A DNA stretch of 9,577 nucleotides, taken from contig JAESSV010000073.1 of assembly GCA_016763895.1 (NCBI GenBank), positions 1 through 9,577 of the forward strand, in the 5' to 3' direction. This DNA comes from Magnetovibrio sp. Lineage in GTDB: Bacteria > Pseudomonadota > Alphaproteobacteria > Rhodospirillales > Magnetovibrionaceae. A program made the translations under genes and the position numbers. Of the stretch, positions 1 through 5,983 are shown piece by piece. The notes beneath the pieces were generated by a model. It was given only the letters and a program-made list of their open reading frames with translations, was not told the origin of the DNA and ran no database searches. Every line of letters starts with the position of its first letter. Position 1 is the first letter of the stretch.

Positions 1-155
1 AAGATAATTGCCCAGCACCAAATAGAGGCGGAAATCAACATGATAATCACGCTTTTCACCACCAAATCGGCGCGCATAAACAATGACCACATGGAAAAAT
101 CGTGAGCTCCAACGGACCCGCCAAGGTTAACCGCATCAATTACGCTGCCGTCCAT
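1..155 (-). CDS. tolQ: TolQ, N-terminal part (cut by left edge)
   Basis: Reading leftward from the ATG at 155-153 gives 51 residues before the window ends. They begin MDGSVIDAVNLGG and continue through MWSLFMRADLVVKSVIIML into a hydrophobic stretch (about residues 32-51). The D-(F)-S-x-W-x-L-F-x-x-A-D/G-x-V-V-K pattern just before the first membrane helix is typical of TolQ in the ExbB/TolQ/MotA proton-channel family. TolQ sits in the inner membrane with TolR and TolA and uses proton motive force to energise the Tol-Pal system during outer-membrane constriction. A Shine-Dalgarno-like AAGGA lies about 11 bases upstream of the ATG. The gene follows ybgC by 46 bases, and the ybgC-tolQ order is the usual head of the tol-pal cluster, so tolR, tolA, tolB and pal are expected beyond the left edge. 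Only the N-terminus is visible; identity rests on this stretch plus synteny. Confidence 0.92.
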   Translation of the reverse strand, partial: MDGSVIDAVNLGGSVGAHDFSMWSLFMRADLVVKSVIIMLISASIWCWAII

Positions 156-201
156 TTTAATTTTCGTCCTTAATCCCAAGTTTTAAGTTCAAGTAATAAA
201 T

Positions 202-642
202 TCAGTTTTTCAGCTCTATCGTTTTTAAAACGTCTCGAATGCTTTGCGGCAAGCGCCCCGGTCCGCCGTCAAGCTTCATACATCCCAAACGAAGAGCAAG
301 CGTCACCAAGACTTCACCATCCCGCGTAATGGTTTGCACACCTTCCAGGGATGCGCCGCCCACTTTGGTGAGCTGTAAATGCACGTCAAGAACGTCATCA
401 AGACGAGCGGGATGAAAATATTCGGCGTCAATCTTGCGCACAACAAAGGCAAGACCATGGCAATCTTGTAGTTTTGAATTTTCAATGTCCAAATGGCGCA
501 ACATTTCTGTCCGGGCGCGCTCGGCAAATTTCAAATAGTTGGCGTAATAAACCACCCCGCCCGCGTCTGTATCTTCATAATATACTCGCACAGACATAAC
601 AAATGCGCCATTTACAATCCGTCCGACTTGGCTAAGGCTCAT
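202..642 (-). CDS. ybgC: YbgC, Tol-Pal-associated acyl-CoA thioesterase
   Basis: A 146-residue hot-dog-fold thioesterase, close to the family length of about 135-140. The signature is clear: VRVYYEDTDAGGVVYYANYL at about residues 18-37, then KFAERARTE. By alignment with E. coli YbgC, Asp26 of the DTD motif is the catalytic aspartate. AFVVRKIDAEYFHPARLDD (about 65-83) is the second conserved block. YbgC hydrolyses acyl-CoA thioesters in the cytoplasm and in E. coli is encoded with the tol-pal genes; its exact envelope role remains unsettled. The ATG at 642 lies one base after the ruvB stop (TGA-G-ATG) and has AAGG about 10 bases upstream, favouring translational coupling. An internal ATG at 597 would give MSVRVYYEDTD and a protein of 131 residues; it lacks an evident ribosome binding site, so I prefer 642. 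Confidence 0.95.
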   Translation of the reverse strand: MSLSQVGRIVNGAFVMSVRVYYEDTDAGGVVYYANYLKFAERARTEMLRHLDIENSKLQDCHGLAFVVRKIDAEYFHPARLDDVLDVHLQLTKVGGASLEGVQTITRDGEVLVTLALRLGCMKLDGGPGRLPQSIRDVLKTIELKN

Positions 643-643
643 C

Positions 644-1681
644 TCAACCGCCTTCGATCAGTTCCAGTTGAGCCACGGCTTTGGGCGGTTTAAGGCCTAA
701 GTGAATATAGGCTTTAGGCGCCAAAGCCCGGCCTCTGGGTGTGCGCATCAAAAATCCTTGCTGGATCAAATAAGGTTCAATGACGTCTTCGATGGTGTCG
801 CGTTGTTCCGACAAAGCCGCCGCCAAGGTTTCAACGCCCACCGGCCCACCGCCATAATTTTCGGAAATGCACGACAGATAACGTCTGTCCATATTGTCCA
901 GACCGGCCTTGTCCACGTCCAAACGCAACAGCGCCGCATCCGCCGCCAAGGCATCAACCACGTCGCGTCCCGCAACGTTGGCAAAGTCTCTGACCCGGCG
1001 CAACAAACGCCCGGCAACCCGAGGCGTGCCCCGGGACCGCTTGGCAATTTCAAAGGCCCCATCATCGGTTATTTCGATGCCCAAAAGATTTGCCCCGCGT
1101 TGCACGATGCCGACCAATTCTTCGGGGGAATAAAACTGCAACCGCAACGGAATGCCAAAACGATCCCGAAGCGGCGTCGAAATCAGCCCCGAACGCGTGG
1201 TCGCCCCGATCAAGGTAAACGGCGGCAAATCAATGCGCACGGATCGAGCGGCTGGACCTTCGCCAATGATCAAATCCAGTTGGAAGTCTTCCATAGCCGG
1301 GTACAATATTTCTTCGACCACCGGGTTAAGGCGATGAATTTCGTCGATAAACAAAACATCATGGGGCTGAAGATTGGTTAAAATCGCCGCCAAGTCTCCG
1401 GCTTTTGAAATCACCGGGCCGGATGTCGCGCGAAAGCCCACACCCAATTCCGTGGCAACGATTTTCGCCAAGGTGGTTTTGCCCAATCCGGGCGGACCAT
1501 AAAACAACGTGTGATCCATGGCATCGCCACGATTTCGGGCCGCCTGAATAAACACCGACAAGTTTTCCCGCACCGCTTGTTGGCCGACAAATTCATCCGA
1601 AGAGGTCGGACGCAGGGCATGTTCCGACGCTTCGTTGCGCGCTTCTTCGGGGGAAATAATGCGTTCCACATCCTCAGACAT
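644..1681 (-). CDS. ruvB: RuvB, Holliday junction branch-migration ATPase
   Basis: RuvB is the AAA+ hexameric motor that pumps DNA through the RuvA-bound Holliday junction. Counting from the ATG at 1681 the protein has 345 residues, normal for the family. Visible motifs: Walker A GPPGLGKT (62-69), Walker B LFIDEIHR (110-117), sensor 1 GATT (159-162), the LRDRF segment (171-175) around the arginine finger, sensor 2 [12 protein letters not shown] (218-229), then the C-terminal winged-helix DNA-binding domain ending LIEGG. Start choice: a TTG at 1684 is also in frame, but the ATG at 1681 shares a base with the ruvA stop (TGATG) and has AAGGAG eight bases upstream inside the end of ruvA, so it is the better start. 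It is embedded in the ruvC-ruvA-ruvB-ybgC run, one base ahead of ybgC. All key residues are intact. Confidence 0.98.
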   Translation of the reverse strand: MSEDVERIISPEEARNEASEHALRPTSSDEFVGQQAVRENLSVFIQAARNRGDAMDHTLFYGPPGLGKTTLAKIVATELGVGFRATSGPVISKAGDLAAILTNLQPHDVLFIDEIHRLNPVVEEILYPAMEDFQLDLIIGEGPAARSVRIDLPPFTLIGATTRSGLISTPLRDRFGIPLRLQFYSPEELVGIVQRGANLLGIEITDDGAFEIAKRSRGTPRVAGRLLRRVRDFANVAGRDVVDALAADAALLRLDVDKAGLDNMDRRYLSCISENYGGGPVGVETLAAALSEQRDTIEDVIEPYLIQQGFLMRTPRGRALAPKAYIHLGLKPPKAVAQLELIEGG

Positions 1682-2304
1682 CAACCGTGCTCCTTGGGAC
1701 CAAGCTCAGCCAACGCGCCCTTGATAAGGCCGCCGACACTTGTCCCCTCGCCCGCTTTGTTCGCCGCCTGACCGACCGCCGTCAAAGCATCAGAAGGCGC
1801 ATAACCAAGGTTCACCAAAGCCGATACAGCATCACTTGTCGCGGGCGACGCCGCCCCGTCTTGACCGACCGAACCCACCGACGTCGCAACCGACCCCAAC
1901 GCCAATTTCGCGACTTTGTCTTTCAGTTCAAGCACAATACGACTGGCCAATTTTGGCCCGACTCCATTGGCACGGCCCACTTGGGCTTTGTCTTGGGCCG
2001 CAATTGCGTGGGTCAGTTCGTCGGTGGACAACACCGACAACAAAGCAAGAGCGACCTTTGCGCCGACGCCTTGCACGGTGGTGAGCAGCCGGAACCAAGC
2101 CCGTTCGCCCGTGTCGATAAACCCGTACAGATGAATATGATCTTCGCGCACATGGGTTTCGGTGTGCACCGTGGCGGCTTCACCAACACCCAAACGACCA
2201 AGGGTTCGCGAAGAACAAAACACCAAATATCCGACTCCGTTGACGTCGATCACGGCCCAGCCATCATCCACTTCTTCGATGCGACCTTTTAACAACGCGA
2301 TCAT
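1681..2304 (-). CDS. ruvA: RuvA, Holliday junction-binding subunit
   Basis: RuvA tetramers clamp the four-way junction and load RuvB. The 207-residue protein begins [15 protein letters not shown] and shows the expected three parts: an OB-fold domain (about 1-64) with the acidic pin pair at Glu54-Asp55, two helix-hairpin-helix motifs ([16 protein letters not shown], 75-90, and [18 protein letters not shown], 113-130), and a C-terminal domain III (about 155-203) that contacts RuvB, with SALVNLGY at 161-168. A Ser/Gly/Ala-rich flexible linker (about 137-156) joins domains II and III. Its ATG overlaps the ruvC stop by four bases (ATGA), and its own TGA overlaps the ruvB ATG by one base, so the three Ruv subunits look translationally coupled. 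Length and motifs are normal. Confidence 0.98.
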   Translation of the reverse strand: MIALLKGRIEEVDDGWAVIDVNGVGYLVFCSSRTLGRLGVGEAATVHTETHVREDHIHLYGFIDTGERAWFRLLTTVQGVGAKVALALLSVLSTDELTHAIAAQDKAQVGRANGVGPKLASRIVLELKDKVAKLALGSVATSVGSVGQDGAASPATSDAVSALVNLGYAPSDALTAVGQAANKAGEGTSVGGLIKGALAELGPKEHG

Positions 2305-2807
2305 CGACCGTTCCCCACAGCCGCTTGCAGGCGCATCTGGCTTTCATAGTGATGGGCATGACAAATCGCCATAGCCAAAGCATCTGCGGCATCTGGACCT
2401 GCGTTTCCGGAACCGGGCAACAGGGTTTTCACCATCATCAAGACTTGATCTTTGGACGCGTGCCCTGCCCCGACTACGGTTTTTTTCACCAGATTGGGGG
2501 AATATTCCCCCACAACAAGGCCTTTTTGTGCCGGAACCAACAAAGCCACGGCGCGGGCCTGGCCCAATTTAAGCGTCGACTTAGGGTTTTTGTTCACATA
2601 CGTTTCTTCGACGGCGGCGTGTTCGGGCATCCATGTTTCCAAAACGGCTGCCAAGCCGTCATACAATTCCACCAAACGATCCCACAACGGCGTTTTGGGT
2701 TTGGTGGTCAGCGTTCCTTCGGCAACAAAAGACAAACGGTTGTCACGTGCGTCCAGCACGCCCCAACCCATGCGTTGCAAACCCGGATCAATGCCGATAA
2801 TGCGCAT
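2301..2807 (-). CDS. ruvC: RuvC, Holliday junction resolvase
   Basis: RuvC is the dimeric RNase H-fold endonuclease that cuts junctions held by RuvAB. This 168-residue copy starts MRIIGIDPGLQRMGWGVLD. The four metal-binding acidic residues expected from E. coli RuvC are all visible: Asp7, Glu67 in AAVEETYVNKNPKS, and Asp139 and Asp142 in GPDAADALA. The conserved STLKLGQARAVAL block occupies 77-89. The ATG at 2807 follows the yebC stop by 11 bases and has AAAGG about eight bases upstream, overlapping the yebC stop codon. The 3' end overlaps ruvA by ATGA. The protein should be catalytically competent. Confidence 0.98.
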   Translation of the reverse strand: MRIIGIDPGLQRMGWGVLDARDNRLSFVAEGTLTTKPKTPLWDRLVELYDGLAAVLETWMPEHAAVEETYVNKNPKSTLKLGQARAVALLVPAQKGLVVGEYSPNLVKKTVVGAGHASKDQVLMMVKTLLPGSGNAGPDAADALAMAICHAHHYESQMRLQAAVGNGR

Positions 2808-2818
2808 GTTTTTAGCCT

Positions 2819-3568
2819 TTATTCCGCGCTCAGTTTTTCGAGAATCTCGTCGGAAACTTCAAAGTTAGAATAGACCCTTTGCACGTCGTCATTGTCTTCT
2901 AACACGTCGATCAATTTCAACATGGTGCCCGCAGATTGCTCGTCTAGGTCTGTTTGAATGTTGGGAATCCAATCAAGGTTGGCCTCAGTTGGTTCCCCAA
3001 ACTTTTCCGTCAAGGCATCCCGAACACATGCGAAATCTTCCGGCGCACATAAAATCACGTGACCATCATCGTCAGAACTGACGTCTTCGGCTCCGGCTTC
3101 AAGCGCTTCTTCAAACATGGTGTCCCCATCCGCCACATCGGTCGGGTAAGACACAATGCCTTTGCGATCAAACATAAAGCCAACGGAACCCGTTTCGCCC
3201 AAGTTGCCGCCATGTTTGGTAAAGGTGGACCGCACTTCAGAAGCCGTCCGGTTGCGGTTATCGGTTAACGCCTCGACAATCACCGCCACACCAGAAGGAC
3301 CATAACCTTCGTAACGGACTTCATCATAATTTTCACCCCCGCCGCCTTCGGCCTTTTTAATGGCGCGGGCGATGTTTTCATTGGGCGTATTGACCGCACG
3401 AGCGGCGATAATTGCGGTGCGCAAACGTGGGTTTTTCTCTGGGTCCGGCATGCCGGATTTTGCCGCTACAAAAATTTCGCGGGCATGCTTCGCAAAAATC
3501 TTTCCACGTTTTTTGTCCTGGGCACCCTTGCGGTGCATGATGTTCTTAAACTTGGAATGGCCTGCCAT
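2819..3568 (-). CDS. yebC: YebC/TACO1-family translation factor
   Basis: A 249-residue YebC/PmpR/TACO1 family protein. The diagnostic N-terminus [20 protein letters not shown] starts at the ATG at 3568. A reading frame ten codons longer exists, but the family invariably starts at MAGHSK, and AAGG lies about 11 bases upstream. Other family blocks include [21 protein letters not shown], the glycine-rich [21 protein letters not shown], and [19 protein letters not shown]. Family members were first described as transcriptional regulators. More recent work on bacterial YebC and mitochondrial TACO1 supports a ribosome-linked role in relieving stalls at proline-rich stretches; which applies here is inference. 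It is the first gene of the leftward ruv operon, a common neighbour of ruvC in proteobacteria, and is preceded by a candidate promoter. Confidence 0.96.
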   Translation of the reverse strand: MAGHSKFKNIMHRKGAQDKKRGKIFAKHAREIFVAAKSGMPDPEKNPRLRTAIIAARAVNTPNENIARAIKKAEGGGGENYDEVRYEGYGPSGVAVIVEALTDNRNRTASEVRSTFTKHGGNLGETGSVGFMFDRKGIVSYPTDVADGDTMFEEALEAGAEDVSSDDDGHVILCAPEDFACVRDALTEKFGEPTEANLDWIPNIQTDLDEQSAGTMLKLIDVLEDNDDVQRVYSNFEVSDEILEKLSAE

Positions 3569-3621
3569 ATCGTTAAATGCCTTGAATCTGTGCGTCAAAA
3601 AAAGAAATGCGGATTCGCAAA

Positions 3622-3627
3622 ATTATA
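3622..3627 (-). promoter_or_regulatory. Candidate -10 box for the yebC-ruvCAB-ybgC operon
   Basis: On the minus strand a perfect TATAAT lies 54 bases before the yebC start, inside an A/T-rich stretch. No convincing -35 hexamer is found at 16-18 bases; the sequence there is CAGGCT or close to it. If used, transcription would start near 3615, leaving a leader of about 45 bases. I see no GTTC-N7-GTTC LexA site in this divergent spacer (3569-3757), so SOS control of the ruv genes is not apparent from this region. Confidence 0.4.
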
Positions 3628-3757
3628 TTTTGTTCATAGCACAAAGCCTGCCTAAAAATCATTAACGGACTTTACAAAAAGCCGTCTAAACGCTCATCTT
3701 GTTGCCAATCCTCGACATTAAGTGGAAAAATGCCCCTGTTGCTATTAGGGTGTCATC

Positions 3758-4341
3758 ATGAACGTTGGAATTTATATTTATAATGAAGCCGAGGTCTTGG
3801 ATTTTTCAGGGCCGTTCGAGGTGTTTACGACCGCGTCTCGTGTTTGCGGGGGCAAAAATCATTTGATGTTTTTTTAATCAGCGCCACCGGCGGCCAAGTG
3901 GTGGCCCGCGCGGACTATAAGGTGATTGCCGATTATGGCTTTGACAATCACCCCAAATTGGACGTTCTCATCGTCGTTGGCGGCGTGCATACGGACGAGC
4001 TGAACAAACCAGACGTCATCGAATGGGTCAAAGCACAGGCCCAACAAGCTTCTGTTGTGGCTTCGGTGTGCACGGGGGCCTTTATTTTGGCACAGGCACA
4101 AGTGTTGGCGCACCACACCGTGACGACCCATTGGCAAGACTGCGCCGACTTGAAGCAAATGTTTCCACATTTGAATGTCGTAGAAGGTGTGCGTTGGGTG
4201 GATGAAGGCGATATTCTTACATCCGGCGGAATTTCGGCCGGGATTGATATGAGCCTGCATATGGTGGAAAAATTTCACAGTCTTGCATTGGCCGAAGCCA
4301 CGGCCAAACAAATGGAATTTTCCTGGACGAAAAATGCTTAA
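3758..4341 (+). pseudogene. DJ-1/PfpI family gene (isonitrile hydratase-like), frameshifted
   Basis: The family is clear but the frame is broken. From the ATG at 3758 (AGGG seven bases upstream) the reading begins MNVGIYIYNEAEVLDFSGPF, the normal first strand of class I glutamine amidotransferase-like DJ-1/PfpI proteins, then stops at 3875-3877 after 39 codons. The rest continues in the -1 frame from about 3844 to the TAA at 4339-4341. It includes SFDVFLISATGGQVV, LDVLIVVGG, the nucleophile elbow ASVCTGAFILA with the presumed catalytic Cys, TTHW, and DILTSGGISAGIDMSLHMVE. These blocks resemble Pseudomonas isonitrile hydratase and the AraC-associated GATase1 branch, but there is no AraC DNA-binding domain. 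One base restored in GGGGG (3848-3852) or AAAAA (3854-3858) would give an uninterrupted protein of about 194 residues. This may be a real lesion or a homopolymer error in the assembly. The substrate is unknown. Confidence 0.85.
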
Positions 4342-4457
4342 AATTCGTCAAGAGCTGTCATACTTCAAAAATTAGAGTGGCGTTTATGGATTCTCTTGAG
4401 TTCAAAGATGTGCCCCAAACAGGCATACCAAGTCGGCATAAACGTCATCACTATGCA

Positions 4458-4472
4458 GAACGATATAAGAAC
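4458..4472 (+). promoter_or_regulatory. LexA (SOS) operator, perfect GAAC-N7-GAAC
   Basis: The bases GAAC-GATATAA-GAAC match exactly the direct-repeat SOS box known for Alphaproteobacteria (GTTC-N7-GTTC on the other strand). The site lies 120 bases before the recA ATG, six bases ahead of a weak -35-like TTGAAT (4478-4483). Position upstream of recA and exact match make LexA binding likely; it is inferred, not shown. Confidence 0.75.
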
Positions 4473-4515
4473 ATAACTTGAATAGTTCTTTTATTTCATG
4501 CGTTTAAAAAAAGCA

Positions 4516-4543
4516 TTGCCAATGAGAACAAAAAGAGTACATT
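4516..4543 (+). promoter_or_regulatory. Probable recA promoter (TTGCCA-N16-TACATT)
   Basis: A -35 like hexamer TTGCCA (4516-4521, one mismatch to TTGACA) and a -10 like TACATT (4538-4543, four of six) are 16 bases apart. The predicted start of transcription is near 4550, giving a leader of about 40 bases. The degenerate LexA site at 4526-4540 fills the spacer and overlaps the -10, as expected for a repressed SOS promoter. Confidence 0.5.
4526..4540 (+). promoter_or_regulatory. Second, degenerate LexA-type site within the recA promoter
   Basis: GAAC-AAAAAGA-GTAC matches GAAC-N7-GAAC in seven of eight specific bases. It is centred 68 bases downstream of the perfect site and sits between the putative -35 and -10 hexamers. 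Its placement, more than its sequence, makes a repressor role plausible. Confidence 0.5.
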
Positions 4544-4591
4544 TGTTTTATTGAATGTCACTGAACGCTATGAAAGATTGGAACCCAGAAC

Positions 4592-5755
4592 ATGTCACAG
4601 TCAGCCTTACGCCTTGTGGAGAAAAAAAACGTGGATAAATCTAAAGCCCTCGACGCCGCTCTCAGCCAGATTGAGCGGGCATTTGGCAAAGGTTCGGTGA
4701 TGAAGCTGGGTCAACGTGAAACGGTTGAAGCAGACGTCATTTCAACGGGCTCGTTGGGCTTAGACATTGGCCTTGGCATCGGTGGCCTGCCCAAAGGTCG
4801 GGTGGTGGAAGTGTATGGGCCGGAAAGCTCAGGCAAGACCACGTTGACGTTGCATGTGATTGCCGAAGCCCAAAAAGCAGGCGGAACATGTGCGTTTGTG
4901 GATGCCGAACATGCCCTTGATCCGGTTTATGCATCAAAACTGGGCGTTGATATTGACGAACTTTTGATCTCTCAACCCGATGGCGGGGAACAGGCTCTGG
5001 AAATCACCGACACCTTGGTGCGTTCGGGTGCCGTGGATGTTTTGGTTATAGATTCTGTCGCCGCCCTGGTGCCGCGCGCCGAACTCGAAGGCGAAATGGG
5101 CGATCACCATGTGGGCTTGCAAGCACGTTTGATGAGCCAGGCCTTGCGCAAATTGACAGCATCCGTCGCCAAGTCCAATACCTTGGTTATTTTCATCAAC
5201 CAAATCCGCATGAAAATTGGCGTCATGTTTGGAAATCCTGAAACCACCACGGGCGGCAATGCGTTAAAGTTTTACAGTTCTGTGCGTTTGGAAATCCGCC
5301 GCATCGGCGCGATCAAGGATCGTGAAGAGGTGGTTGGCAATCAAACCCGGGTTAAAGTGGTTAAAAACAAAATGGCCGCGCCGTTCAAAATGGTTGAATT
5401 TGACATCATGTACGGCGAAGGCATCTCGAAAATGGGCGAATTGATTGACTTGGGCACCAAGGCGGGTTTGATCGAAAAATCAGGTTCATGGTTCTCTTAC
5501 AATTCCATTCGGGTTGGTCAGGGGCGCGAAAATGCCAAACAGTTCATGCGCGAAAATCCTGAAATTGCAGACGAAATCGAAACGCAAATCCGCATCAATG
5601 CGGGCTTGATCGAAGACCCCAACGCAACGGAAGAGCCGGCTTTGGCAACGGTTGATGCCAATGGTAAACCGAGTGATAAAGCCAATGACAAAACGAGTGG
5701 TAAAGCGGGCGTCGAAGCGAGTGCAAAAAAGTCAAAGCCAAAAAAAAGCGAATAA
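4592..5755 (+). CDS. recA: RecA recombinase
   Basis: RecA forms ATP-dependent filaments on single-stranded DNA, catalyses strand exchange, and stimulates LexA self-cleavage. The 387-residue protein starts at the ATG at 4592 with a weak GGAA about eight bases upstream. It shows Walker A GPESSGKT (76-83), the catalytic glutamate Glu106 in [10 protein letters not shown], Walker [11 protein letters not shown] (150-159), loop L1 around [14 protein letters not shown] (166-179), and the L2 region after [22 protein letters not shown] (201-222). The core is very conserved. The C-terminal tail after about residue 343 is unlike E. coli: it is low in complexity, rich in Lys, Ser, Ala and Asp, and ends with the basic KKSKPKKSE instead of a strongly acidic tail. 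LexA-type sites lie upstream, and a strong terminator at 5800-5834 separates it from alaS. Confidence 0.99.
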   Translation: MSQSALRLVEKKNVDKSKALDAALSQIERAFGKGSVMKLGQRETVEADVISTGSLGLDIGLGIGGLPKGRVVEVYGPESSGKTTLTLHVIAEAQKAGGTCAFVDAEHALDPVYASKLGVDIDELLISQPDGGEQALEITDTLVRSGAVDVLVIDSVAALVPRAELEGEMGDHHVGLQARLMSQALRKLTASVAKSNTLVIFINQIRMKIGVMFGNPETTTGGNALKFYSSVRLEIRRIGAIKDREEVVGNQTRVKVVKNKMAAPFKMVEFDIMYGEGISKMGELIDLGTKAGLIEKSGSWFSYNSIRVGQGRENAKQFMRENPEIADEIETQIRINAGLIEDPNATEEPALATVDANGKPSDKANDKTSGKAGVEASAKKSKPKKSE

Positions 5756-5799
5756 TTAAAGCTCAAAAATCGCTTTTTTAAACAAATGATAGCAATCCG

Positions 5800-5834
5800 C
5801 GCACGGCTTGGAAAAACCCAAGCCGTGCGTTTTT
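5800..5834 (+). terminator. Intrinsic terminator of recA
   Basis: A perfect 12-bp G/C-rich stem (5800-5811 CGCACGGCTTGG paired with 5818-5829) closes a six-base loop AAAAAC and is followed directly by TTTTT (5830-5834). It lies 45 bases after the recA stop codon. This is a textbook rho-independent terminator, so alaS probably needs its own promoter or partial read-through. A weaker 9-bp A/T-rich stem (AAAAAAGCG at 5742-5750 with CGCTTTTTT at 5771-5779) precedes it and overlaps the recA stop. Confidence 0.92.
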
Positions 5835-5983
5835 ACGTGTTGGAGTTGGCTATGCTAGACAGGCTTGCATGGAGCCTGTAAAACTTATGGCCTTCGGGTG
5901 CTCTTAAAAAGCAGGCGCTTGTGCTTGTAAATTTGACGCTCGGTATCTTTCATTAGCCATAACGATAGAAAAATGTGACGCAC
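5835..5983. other. alaS upstream leader region
   Basis: This stretch holds no recognised gene but several small elements. A nine-codon frame MLDRLAWSL (5852-5881) has GGAG six bases upstream. An overlapping inverted repeat ACAGGCT/AGCCTGT (5859-5865 and 5873-5879) could form a 7-bp hairpin. A -35-like TTGACG sits at 5933-5938, with only weak -10 candidates such as CATAAC at 5958-5963. I see no T-box or other known riboswitch. The bases directly before alaS lack a clear Shine-Dalgarno sequence. Confidence 0.45.

Larger units (their letters stand above)
4342..4591. other. Intergenic region between the DJ-1-like gene and recA
   Basis: These 250 A/T-rich bases contain no recognised gene. No clear hairpin terminator follows the DJ-1-like gene. 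The left part has a 31-codon reading frame (4386-4481) without a convincing ribosome binding site. The right part holds the recA control elements: two LexA-type sites and at least one promoter-like pair, listed separately. Confidence 0.7.

Noticed and set aside
1682..1684. TTG as the start of ruvB, one codon before the ATG
   Set aside because: The ATG at 1681 has better spacing (eight bases) from AAGGAG and forms the TGATG junction with ruvA; the TTG would be only five bases away.
701..2873. Long plus-strand reading frames opposite ruvB, ruvA and ruvC
   Set aside because: They are antisense shadows of well-supported genes, have no recognisable domains, and show no ribosome binding sites or independent context.
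3569..3598. Ten-codon N-terminal extension of yebC
   Set aside because: The YebC family starts at MAGHSK, which is the ATG at 3568, so the upstream start is probably not used.
3569..3757. SOS box controlling the yebC-ruv operon
   Set aside because: I looked for GTTC-N7-GTTC and its complement in the divergent spacer and found single half-sites only.
3869..3880. Programmed -1 frameshift at the T7 run in the DJ-1-like gene
   Set aside because: The downstream frame is already family-like before the T run, and slipping would change SFDVFLIS to HLMFFLIS. There is no known frameshifting in this family. A one-base indel upstream explains it better.
5883..5934. Attenuator terminator in the alaS leader (AAGCA...TGCTT)
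   Set aside because: The stem is only five bases and is not followed by a T-run, so it is not a credible terminator.
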